This document shows, piece after piece, positions 1 to 5,013 of a DNA stretch of 6,095 nucleotides (the first letter of the stretch is position 1; each line of letters starts with the position of its first letter). The stretch spans positions 1 to 6,095 of the forward strand of contig JAFDCT010000319.1 of NCBI GenBank assembly GCA_019312695.1, read 5' to 3'. This DNA is from Deltaproteobacteria bacterium. Its GTDB lineage: Bacteria; Desulfobacterota; Desulfobulbia; Desulfobulbales; BM004. Position numbers and translations under genes: made by a program. The notes below the pieces were generated by a model, which saw only the letters and a program-made list of their open reading frames with translations, searched no databases and had not been told where the DNA came from.

Positions 1-332
1 GATTTTAAAAATCTTTGGGAAATAAAACTGCCACAGACATCTTTCATGGTTCCGCAAACAGACATGCCAGGAAGCTGCCCGCAAATATGCATGACAAAGC
101 CAGCCGGTTACCGCATCAACTGAATTTAGACCCACTAAGTAGTTTTCTATAGTTTTCCACTGGAAACAGGCTTGAGAAATTATCAGGTAATCACATGTGA
201 TTTCGGAGTGTTAGAATTAATGAACAATAGAGAATAGTTTACCGATGGCTGGACGATGATGCCCATGATATTGCTATCGGTGATTACCAGTAAAAAGGTA
301 AAATTGCTGCCGGCTGCAGTAAAAAGGTTTTT
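1..332. other. Left-edge region with no firm gene
   Basis: No convincing gene lies here. One plus-strand frame is open from base 1 to a TGA at 121-123 (41 codons including the stop) and could be the tail of a gene that starts outside the window. The opposite strand is also open across the same bases, so the sequence alone does not decide. The rest is AT-rich. It contains a perfect 14-bp palindrome at 189-202, a 9-bp inverted pair (186-194 with 280-288) and a 12-bp direct repeat (288-299 and 317-328) just past the end of the yajD-like gene. I see no clear intrinsic terminator for that leftward gene. Confidence 0.5.
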
Positions 333-653
333 TTACCCCTTGTTTTTTTCAGGCTTGCCTAAAAGTTTTTTGAGATCTGCAAAAGGGGTGTGGGTGGTGG
401 TTGGTTTTTTCACATCATCCGTGTTATGTGCCACCAGCCATTCAGCATCTAGATTGCGGGAGTGCTCGTTATCATGGCAGTATAGGCAGAGCAGTTCCCA
501 GTTGCTGCCGTCGGGCGGGTTGTTGTTGTAATTATGGTCTTTGTGATGGACTGTCAGCTCTCGCAGCTTTTTGCCGGAAAAATCCCGGCCGCATTTGGCG
601 CAGACCCACGGGAGGATTTTCAGGGCCTGGTCTCTGTACGCTATTTTTTTCAT
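333..653 (-). CDS. yajD: YajD-type HNH nuclease family protein
   Basis: This is a small (106 residues) HNH-fold protein, predicted to be a cytoplasmic metal-dependent nucleic-acid-binding or cleaving protein of the YajD family; the cellular role of that family is not known to me. The signature is clear. A CxxC pair sits at C18/C21, the HH of the beta-beta-alpha metal motif at H36-H37 in TVHHKDHNYNNNPPDGSNWE, and a second CxxC at C56/C59 is followed by H60 and H64. The YRDQALKILPWVC start and the PFADLKKLL tail match my memory of Escherichia coli YajD, which is slightly longer (about 115 residues). Its ATG directly follows the TAA of the upstream 92-residue gene (TAAATG). No good Shine-Dalgarno precedes it, so translation probably depends on coupling. 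Catalytic activity is inferred from the motif only. Confidence 0.9.
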   Translation of the reverse strand: MKKIAYRDQALKILPWVCAKCGRDFSGKKLRELTVHHKDHNYNNNPPDGSNWELLCLYCHDNEHSRNLDAEWLVAHNTDDVKKPTTTHTPFADLKKLLGKPEKNKG

Positions 654-932
654 TTAGGGTGTAATGCTGTTTACTCTATAAAAACCTGCTGCAGGAAAAA
701 CATCCCTGCGCACTTCATCAACCTCAATCCTGACTATAACATGAGCCGGGCCAGCATCGGCAGTCGCCGGGCTCATGCCTGTTTTGATGTCAGGTGAATC
801 AGCGCCTTTCATGTAGGTATAACTGGATGATGCCGAACCGTATAAACTCATCAGGTCTTCAACAGAAACATCCCTGCTTGACGTAACGCTGCCCCGTTTT
901 GCGCTTTCCCTGATATAAAAAACTGTGGCCAT
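654..932 (-). CDS. Unrecognised 92-residue protein upstream of yajD
   Basis: I do not recognise this family. The gene is supported by an excellent ribosome site (GGAGGTG, five bases before the ATG at 932) and by its tight junction with the yajD-like gene, whose start codon abuts its stop. A longer frame begins at 989, but that start lacks such a site, so I chose 932. The 92-residue product begins MATVFYIRES. It has a Ser/Thr-rich middle (around residues 16-42, including a GSASSSYTYMKGADS stretch) and a predicted beta-strand end (HVIVRIEVDEVRRDVFPAAGFYRV). It has no signal peptide, membrane segment or cysteine, so it is probably cytosolic. Cotranscription with an HNH protein might suggest a partner or regulator, but that is only inference from context. 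Confidence 0.65.
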   Translation of the reverse strand: MATVFYIRESAKRGSVTSSRDVSVEDLMSLYGSASSSYTYMKGADSPDIKTGMSPATADAGPAHVIVRIEVDEVRRDVFPAAGFYRVNSITP

Positions 933-937
933 TTTTA

Positions 938-944
938 CACCTCC
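938..944 (-). promoter_or_regulatory. Strong ribosome binding site fixing the 932 start
   Basis: Read on the minus strand, this is GGAGGTG followed by TAAAA and then ATG. The five-base spacing matches the three best ribosome sites on the plus strand in this window (before 2619, 4201 and 5014). It decides the start at 932 over the in-frame upstream ATG at 989. Confidence 0.8.
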
Positions 945-1181
945 GCGTGATGGTCGAACTTTTACCAGAAGATTATTATGGATTTTCAATGAAACACTAA
1001 GTCTTATACCATTTTCTCCACCAATTGCGCCCCGCCTTTTTATGGCCCGGTTAATTATTGAACATAAAAAAATGCTCTTCCTTTTTACTGTTTCACCGCC
1101 GCTGGGAGCATCGGATAATAATTATTACCAAAATATAGGGTGCACCCTTGATCTCTGGTGGCAACAGTACTTATTGTATAA
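945..1181. other. Spacer between divergent units, with two palindromes
   Basis: No gene is supported here. The stretch separates the leftward 92-residue/yajD pair from the rightward Fur-box unit, so it should hold promoters in both directions. I could not assign a confident -35/-10 pair on either strand. It contains two perfect 12-bp palindromes, TAATAATTATTA (1116-1127, flanked by GGA and CCC/CCA-type bases that extend the dyad imperfectly) and AGGGTGCACCCT (1137-1148). They lie nine bases apart, as would be expected of operator DNA. Confidence 0.45.
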
Positions 1182-1200
1182 ATTAATGAGAATCATTATC
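1182..1200. promoter_or_regulatory. Fur box (ferric uptake regulator operator)
   Basis: The 19 bases ATTAATGAGAATCATTATC match the classical Fur consensus GATAATGATAATCATTATC at 16 positions by direct comparison. The only mismatches are at positions 1, 2 and 9. The site overlaps an AT-rich TATAAAT (1177-1183) that could be a -10 element. A Shine-Dalgarno GGAGG follows at 1219-1223, so a rightward transcript repressed by Fur with iron is the simple reading. What follows that ribosome site is a broken gene, so the operator may now serve a relic. Confidence 0.65.
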
Positions 1201-1228
1201 ATATAAACTGAATGTATTGGAGGACATT

Positions 1229-1563
1229 ATAATAACAACACTAACTCGTAAAATAAAAAGGCCCCTGGATATTCAGGGTTTTACCGCTGCTGATCCGAAA
1301 ATGGTGGCAAAACAGTAACATGAATCCGTTTTGCCTACGGGCTTGGTACAATCTGGCTGATAGCATTCAACTGGTATTATTCTGACGGCATGATGCTGAC
1401 AGGTTTTACCCTGGGTATACGCCTGGTGCTGGTGGTCGGACTGGTCAGCACTATACATTTCTGCATCCAATTGCCTATACACAGGGCTATCTTCTGGTTT
1501 CCCTCAAAGACAGGTGAAGAAGAGGCTTTGATGTGTGAAAAGGGTATACTGTGCCACAGGTAA
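1229..1563 (+). pseudogene. Decayed small membrane-protein gene behind the Fur box
   Basis: A good GGAGG (1219-1223) is followed at the right spacing by ATA codons, not ATG. The frame then reads like protein for 29 codons (ITTLTRKIKRPLDIQGF, then TAADPKMVAKQ) to a TAA at 1316-1318. A second frame, open from 1324 to the TAA at 1561-1563, continues with two hydrophobic segments: GLGTIWLIAFNW, and after MMLTGFTLG, IRLVLVVGLVSTIHFCI. A charged tail follows (WFPSKTGEEEAL). Joined, they would give an inner-membrane protein of roughly 110 residues. The missing ATG, the stop codons at 1316 and 1321 and the frame change together suggest decay. I do not recognise the family. The 3' part alone could be expressed from ATG 1390 as a 57-residue membrane protein. 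Confidence 0.33.
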
Positions 1564-1887
1564 AAAACTGAAAGCAAGAGGTTATGAAGGATTATTGCAG
1601 GACACTAGGCAAGTGTTTTTCTTCATTGGGAGTAAACATTGTTTTCAGGTGGAGTGGTTTGTTCATGTATAAGTTGTGGGCATAAAAAATGTCCCTCTCA
1701 AAAAAGGTGAAACACTGTTGATATACACTAATTTTATCCTATGATATCAATTACTAATATATCTGAAGAGCATTCTGTGCTCAGGGTATCGTCATGTATT
1801 ATTTTCTTTCCAAAATCGACATATTTTTTGATAATTACTCTTATGAAACCAGTCTTTTAAGGAGTACCCAAGCAGAGGGATAATGTT
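1564..1887. other. AT-rich spacer before the secreted-protein gene
   Basis: I see no convincing gene. A 33-codon frame (1584-1685) is too short and featureless to call. The best promoter candidate for the next gene is TCGACA (1816-1821), a 17-base spacer, then TCTTAT (1839-1844). This is an imperfect sigma-70 match that would leave a leader of about 35-40 bases. AGAGGGA at 1874-1880 is the likely ribosome site for the ATG at 1888. Confidence 0.35.
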
Positions 1888-2352
1888 ATGAAGCTCATTA
1901 GAATTTTACTCATTTCAGCACTCGCGCTTCTAACCGTTTCATCGGTTGCAGCAGCAAAAGATTTCGGCTGGATCAGGAATTTCAACAAAGAAGCCAAGTC
2001 CGATCCGCCCCAATTCAGGACAATGATGGCAGAGCGATTCGATCTCAGCGATGTTCAGGTCCTTGCCCTGCGCAATATCTTTGCCAGTCCGGCTGATGCT
2101 TATATCATGTTGCGGCTCGGTGAAATGCAGGACGGCGGCCTCAGGAAACTCTCCAAGGAAAAGGCGATAGCAGCTGTTAATACCTACAGGGGCAACAGGG
2201 ATAAGGGTTGGAACGCCCTGGCCAAGATGTTGGGCGTGGAGACGGAATCAAAGGAATTTATCGCCCTGAAAAGTGGCCATGATCTGGACAGAGATCCGCA
2301 ACACGATCAAGTTGCCTACACCGGCTACGGTCGCAGCAAAGACAGATTATAA
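1888..2352 (+). CDS. Small secreted protein of unknown function
   Basis: This encodes a 154-residue exported protein. Residues 1-23 form a classical Sec signal peptide: Lys/Arg at positions 2 and 5, a hydrophobic core ILLISALALLTVSSV, and an AAA end before KDFGW. There is no lipobox, so it should be a soluble periplasmic protein of about 131 residues. The mature part is predicted largely helical, lacks cysteine, and has the conserved-looking blocks SPADAYIMLRLGEM and KGWNALAKMLGVE...EFIALKSGHD. I recall similar hypothetical proteins in Geobacter and Desulfuromonas relatives, but none with a known function. AGAGGGA lies seven bases before the ATG, and the only nearby upstream ATG (1883) runs into a stop at once, so the start is secure. 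A strong terminator 50 bases past the stop suggests a single-gene unit. Confidence 0.8.
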   Translation: MKLIRILLISALALLTVSSVAAAKDFGWIRNFNKEAKSDPPQFRTMMAERFDLSDVQVLALRNIFASPADAYIMLRLGEMQDGGLRKLSKEKAIAAVNTYRGNRDKGWNALAKMLGVETESKEFIALKSGHDLDRDPQHDQVAYTGYGRSKDRL

Positions 2353-2401
2353 GAATAATTTGATTAACAGATTGCTCCCTCCGCTAAAACAAAACCAATG
2401 T

Positions 2402-2435
2402 AAATGCAGAGTTCAGAGTTGTGAACTCTGCATTT
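2402..2435 (+). terminator. Intrinsic terminator after the secreted-protein gene
   Basis: A perfect 14-bp stem (AAATGCAGAGTTCA pairing with TGAACTCTGCATTT) encloses a six-base loop, GAGTTG. The run of T extends two bases past the stem (TTTTT at 2433-2437). It lies 50 bases after the stop of the 154-residue gene and well before the next gene's ribosome site. The stem is fairly AT-rich and the T-run short, so efficiency is uncertain. It could also be a mobile small repeat, since its sequence style continues into the heptamer array at 2461. Confidence 0.6.
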
Positions 2436-2460
2436 TTCATTGTTCCTTAAGAATTTATTA

Positions 2461-2488
2461 CATTCTCCATTCTCAATTTTCCATTTAG
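2461..2488 (+). repeat. Degenerate heptamer array (CATTCTC type)
   Basis: Four consecutive seven-base units read CATTCTC, CATTCTC, AATTTTC, CATTTAG. Two are identical and two degenerate. A related three-unit stretch occurs at 3799-3819. This is non-coding spacer sequence of unknown role. Confidence 0.4.
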
Positions 2489-2618
2489 AGTAATTTTTCA
2501 TCCTGCTGTAAAACTTCGCGCGAAAGGGTCTGTACAGGAATGGGTCATTAATGGTATTGTTGCTGATACAGGGATGCTGAACCATAGCAGATATCAATAA
2601 GATTTCTGGAGGTAGACC

Positions 2619-3284
2619 ATGGAGCACCGGATAACTATCCTGATGACTGAATTCGTCACCCATGATGTTAAGCGCTTTATAGTAAAAAAACCTGAGACCT
2701 TCAGTTTCACGGCCGGCCAGGGAGTGGAACTTGCAATCGACGAGAAAGAATGGCGGGAGGAAGGCCGGCCGTTCACTCCCACCAGCCTGGCGTCTGACAA
2801 AGTATTGGAGTTTACCATCAAGAGATATCCCGACCATAAAGGTGTAACTGACAGGCTGCACTGCCTGAAACCGGGGGACAGTCTGCTGATGAGTGATCCC
2901 TTCGGCACCATATCCTATAAGGGAGCAGGGGTTTTTATCGGAGCCGGCGCAGGCATAACCCCTTTTCTGGCCATCTTCCGCCAGCTGGCTGCTGACAAGG
3001 CCATTGCCCGGCAGGCCTTGATTTTTTCAAACAAAACGCCGGCAGATGTGATCTGCGAAAAGGAACTGCGGTTCTATTTTAACAGCCGGGGCCATTTTAT
3101 CTGTACGCGTGAGAGCGGGCCGGGCTACGAGAAAGAACGTATAAACAGGAACTACCTGGAGAAAATCCTGCCCGATACCAGCCGGTATGTCTATGTCTGT
3201 GGCCCGGATAAGTTTGTTGAGGATATCACCGCCATGGTGAAGGAGCTGGGCGTTGAAGCCGAAGCGCTTGTCTTTGAGGAATAA
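2619..3284 (+). CDS. FAD-binding ferredoxin/flavodoxin reductase-like oxidoreductase
   Basis: This is a 221-residue cytosolic flavoprotein of the ferredoxin-NADP(+) reductase fold. It should move electrons between NAD(P)H and a one-electron carrier through FAD; the partner is unknown. The FAD domain spans about residues 1-98, with the flavin motif RPFTPTS (50-56) and a second FAD-contacting stretch near KGVTDRL (74-80). The nucleotide domain begins with GAGAGITPF (108-116), the glycine-rich NAD(P)H site, and ends with the VCGPDKFVEDI block (193-203). There is no 2Fe-2S domain, no cysteine cluster, and no signal or membrane segment. The end ALVFEE has Phe219 near the C-terminus but no terminal aromatic. 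Ribosome site GGAGGT lies five bases before the ATG. It appears to stand alone, behind a terminator and before a long spacer, so context does not name its electron partner. Confidence 0.88.
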   Translation: MEHRITILMTEFVTHDVKRFIVKKPETFSFTAGQGVELAIDEKEWREEGRPFTPTSLASDKVLEFTIKRYPDHKGVTDRLHCLKPGDSLLMSDPFGTISYKGAGVFIGAGAGITPFLAIFRQLAADKAIARQALIFSNKTPADVICEKELRFYFNSRGHFICTRESGPGYEKERINRNYLEKILPDTSRYVYVCGPDKFVEDITAMVKELGVEAEALVFEE

Positions 3285-3624
3285 GTTGCCCCGCACCTCC
3301 AGCCCGGACAGCTGGAAAGAGGTATTCTTGTTATTATAATCAAGGTGGCAGTGCCTTAATTTTTACCAGAATAAGTTACATATTTGTAAACATGATTACA
3401 AATATGTAACTTATTCCAAATGAAGAACATCGGGTTTTTTTATGGATCTCCTCATTTTTTTTCATAACACATTGAAAATACGAGTAATTTTCAGGAAGGG
3501 CTATTCTGGCATGAAATTTGGAATAGGTAATTTAAGAGAATACTAAACGGGATGGCCGATTCCTGTCAGGCCCGTCTGGTTTACGTAAAAACTTTCTGAC
3601 TGAATGACTGAATGAGAAAACACC
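3285..3624. other. Spacer holding a long inverted repeat, no clear gene
   Basis: No gene is supported. The stretch contains a weak 5-bp hairpin (CCAGC and GCTGG, about 3299-3315), the 21-bp inverted repeat at 3369-3416, T-runs at about 3435-3441 and 3454-3461, and a sigma-54-like TGGCAT-N5-TTGG (3507-3521) that lacks the required GC at -12. Tandem TGACTGAA units occur just before the 48-codon frame at 3625. Confidence 0.45.
3369..3416. repeat. Perfect 21-bp inverted repeat with six-base loop
   Basis: Positions 3369-3389 are exactly the reverse complement of 3396-3416, separated by ACATGA. Each arm itself contains an imperfect dyad, TTACATATTTGTAA on the left and its mirror on the right, so the element could be two operator sites back to back. 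It could also act as a bidirectional terminator-like hairpin or a relic of a small mobile element. No T-run follows the right arm and the arms are AT-rich, which weakens the terminator reading. It starts 84 bases after the flavoprotein stop codon. Confidence 0.85.
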
Positions 3625-3771
3625 ATGAAAAAAAGCAGAAAAATAAAAGTCCACAAGACTTCAGTAACCGTTTACATGAAAATGCTCCAAAGCCTGCGCA
3701 ATTCTTGTACCTCAGAATACAGCAGAGTGCTGCACGAGGAGACAAAAGGGATGATTCTCGGATACGACTGA
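3625..3771 (+). CDS. Possible 48-residue basic small protein
   Basis: The frame opens with ATG at 3625, right after an in-frame TGA, and ends with TGA at 3769-3771. The product starts MKKSRKIKVHKTSVTVYMKM and ends TKGMILGYD. It is strongly basic at the N-terminus, with one cysteine and no signal or membrane segment. The composition is protein-like, but there is no recognisable ribosome site (only TGAGAAAA upstream) and no neighbour to support it. I do not recognise a family. It could equally be a chance frame in a long spacer. Confidence 0.25.
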   Translation: MKKSRKIKVHKTSVTVYMKMLQSLRNSCTSEYSRVLHEETKGMILGYD

Positions 3772-3798
3772 GTCCTTCCCCGGTATAAAACAAATCTA

Positions 3799-3819
3799 CA
3801 TTTTCCATTCTGCATTGTG
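3799..3819 (+). repeat. Second degenerate heptamer stretch
   Basis: Three consecutive seven-base units read CATTTTC, CATTCTG, CATTGTG, related to the array at 2461-2488. The match is short and may be coincidental, though both copies sit in gene-poor spacers. Confidence 0.3.
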
Positions 3820-4024
3820 ACAGTGCGGTGTAAAAATAAGTATTGTTTTGCCGCAGTGTCTCTCCCCAGGCTCTTTCAATGCCGCCATCTTTCAGGGCCT
3901 GAAAATCTCAGCCTGGTTATTGCTATGCCGAGTGTGCGAAGGCCATATCTGCTTCGTCATACTGTTCCATGCCAATGGTACAGTTTTTTAAAAATTCGTG
4001 CTGCCTCCACCCCTCGTTTAAACC
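3808..4024 (-). pseudogene. Possible decayed minus-strand coding region
   Basis: On the minus strand one frame reads two protein-like blocks. The first (4024-3926) contains NEGWRQHEF and GMEQYDEADMAFAHS. Three stop codons lie within seven codons (3925-3908). The second block (3907-3808 and beyond) contains DFQALKDGGIERAWGETLRQ followed by a run rich in Asn, Tyr and Thr. Both blocks lie in the same frame, have balanced composition and look more coding-like than the flanks. No ribosome site or family match is evident to me, so this could be a gene inactivated by point mutations or just a chance open stretch. Confidence 0.22.
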
Positions 4025-4188
4025 TTATTAAACTGATAAAGAAAATAAACTTTTGTAGGGTCATTTACAAAAAGGTACCCTGTGCTTAGTTTCTTTTTAT
4101 ATTGAGAGTCATTATTAATTGTGGGTTTGTGTGGCAGGTAAAACGGCAGTTTTGTTAACCGCAAAGAATAAAATTTTGTAGATTGAAT
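4025..4188. other. Leader region of the Met/His-rich protein gene
   Basis: This is a non-coding AT-rich leader. It contains TTTTGTA (4051-4057) and its inverted partner TACAAAA (4066-4072) around an eight-base gap, the Fur-like site at 4098-4116, and a second TTTTGTAG at 4174-4181 just before the ribosome site. No confident -35/-10 pair could be assigned. Confidence 0.4.
4098..4116. promoter_or_regulatory. Fur-like operator upstream of the metal-protein gene
   Basis: The bases TATATTGAGAGTCATTATT match the 19-base Fur consensus at 14 positions. They share the GAGA-TCATTAT core (TGAGAGTCATTAT) with the stronger site at 1182-1200 (TGAGAATCATTAT). The site lies about 85 bases before the ribosome site of the Met/His-rich protein gene, a reasonable place for an operator. 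It would put the metal-protein/oxidase pair under iron-responsive repression. Confidence 0.42.
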
Positions 4189-4195
4189 GGGAGGT
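4189..4195 (+). promoter_or_regulatory. Ribosome binding site fixing the 4201 start
   Basis: GGGAGGT lies five bases before ATG 4201. An in-frame TTG at 4183 would put the ribosome site inside the coding sequence, so 4201 is the better start. Confidence 0.8.
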
Positions 4196-4200
4196 GCACT

Positions 4201-4950
4201 ATGGACGGAATTATGAGGGATTTTAGAAGAATGCTGCTGGCAGGACTGGTTGTGATAATGCCACTGTTGGTTGCGGTAAACGGGGTTTTGGCCATGGACA
4301 TGGATGCAGGGCATGACATGACATCGCACCATCAGCACATGATGCTGAACCATGCCCTGGGTATGGCATTGGAAGGGCATAATCTTGTCATGCTGGCGAA
4401 CATGGAAATGGCCGGCGGTGTGGATGCGATGGCACAGGAACACGGGAACATGATGATCAGGAACGGTACAACGATGTACAACGAGATCATGTCAGGTGAG
4501 CATATGACAGGTATGCATCATAGTGGTAAAGAGCCGATGAAAGACCCGGCCATGGCTTTTACGCATAATCTGGCGGAAAAGCAGCTGATTGTCATGGACC
4601 TGCTCGGCAAAATGCCTAAAATGGAGGCAGGAGCCGGCATGACTATGCATCACCAGCATATAACGCTTAATCATGCCCTGAACATGGCTTTGACAGGAGC
4701 CAACACCGTCATGCTGGGCCAGATGGGCATGGCCGGCGGAATTGATGAAATCGATGTTAAGCACGGCAGAATGATGCTTAAGAATGCCAAAACCCTGTTC
4801 AATGACGTCATGTCCGGTGGCCATATGATGAAAATGCACAAAGAGGGCACCGCACCGGAAAGTAATGAAATGATGCAGTACACTCATAAGCTGGCGGAAG
4901 CCCAGCTGCAGGTTATCACTCTTCTTGAAGAGATGCCTGGAATTAAATAA
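4201..4950 (+). CDS. Exported Met/His-rich protein with two tandem repeats, probable metal binding
   Basis: This encodes a 249-residue protein. Residues 1-31 are a signal peptide: a basic start with RR at 9-10, the core MLLAGLVVIMPLLVAV, and VLA before MDMD. The mature, cysteine-free part is two gapless copies of a 102-residue unit (40-141 and 147-248), about half identical by hand count. Each copy has HHQH followed by LNHAL, then an MAGG turn, an HG-x-MM segment, MSG-x-HM-x2-MH, and a closing TH-x-LAE-x-QL helix ending in MP. The pattern suggests paired amphipathic helices with His and Met on them, typical of copper- or iron-binding periplasmic proteins. I know of no named family. The multicopper oxidase gene 63 bases downstream supports a role as metal donor, buffer or partner. 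A Fur-like box lies upstream. Metal binding is inferred, not shown. Confidence 0.82.
   Translation: MDGIMRDFRRMLLAGLVVIMPLLVAVNGVLAMDMDAGHDMTSHHQHMMLNHALGMALEGHNLVMLANMEMAGGVDAMAQEHGNMMIRNGTTMYNEIMSGEHMTGMHHSGKEPMKDPAMAFTHNLAEKQLIVMDLLGKMPKMEAGAGMTMHHQHITLNHALNMALTGANTVMLGQMGMAGGIDEIDVKHGRMMLKNAKTLFNDVMSGGHMMKMHKEGTAPESNEMMQYTHKLAEAQLQVITLLEEMPGIK
4318..4944 (+). repeat. Internal tandem duplication within the Met/His-rich gene
   Basis: Codons 40-141 (4318-4623) and 147-248 (4639-4944) encode the same 102-residue unit with no gap and an offset of 107 residues. By hand count about 54 of 102 residues are identical, including HHQH, LNHAL, MAGG, MSG, LAE and the final MP. The divergence shows the duplication is old, and the retained His and Met positions imply selection on them. 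Confidence 0.85.
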
Positions 4951-4961
4951 TCGACAGCCAG

Positions 4962-4992
4962 GCCGGGCCCGGGAATAAGTTCCGGTCCCGGC
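4962..4992 (+). promoter_or_regulatory. GC-rich hairpin between the two metal genes
   Basis: GCCGGGCCCGGGAA pairs with TTCCGGTCCCGGC across a TAAG loop, with one C/T mismatch and one bulged G. It begins 12 bases after the stop codon and ends 10 bases before the oxidase's GGGAGG. No T-run follows, so a full intrinsic terminator is unlikely. It more plausibly protects the upstream message, or lowers read-through so that more of the Met/His-rich protein is made than of the oxidase. Confidence 0.5.
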
Positions 4993-5013
4993 TTCGTCAT
5001 TCGGGAGGCACCT

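Noticed and set aside
1..123. Plus-strand open frame running in from the left edge
   Set aside because: The opposite strand is equally open, there is no recognisable motif, and 40 residues are too few to call.
1273..1577. Two minus-strand frames opposite the broken membrane gene
   Set aside because: They lack ribosome sites and family features. The plus strand has a Fur box, a Shine-Dalgarno and hydrophobic helices that make better sense.
1584..1685. 33-codon plus-strand frame
   Set aside because: It is too short, its ribosome site is poorly spaced, and it has no distinctive features.
2364..2861. Minus-strand 165-codon frame
   Set aside because: It crosses the terminator hairpin and the start of the flavoprotein gene in antisense, and has no family features or ribosome site.
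3369..3416. Reading the 21-bp inverted repeat as a CopY/BlaI-type operator
   Set aside because: The TACA/TGTA half-sites are four bases apart, not the two expected for those regulators.
3507..3521. Sigma-54-like promoter TGGCAT-N5-TTGG
   Set aside because: The nearly invariant GC of the -12 element is GG here, and the only gene downstream is a doubtful small frame.
4018..4443. Minus-strand 141-codon frame rich in His
   Set aside because: It is antisense to the signal peptide and first repeat of the Met/His-rich protein, so the His content is a shadow of Met codons.
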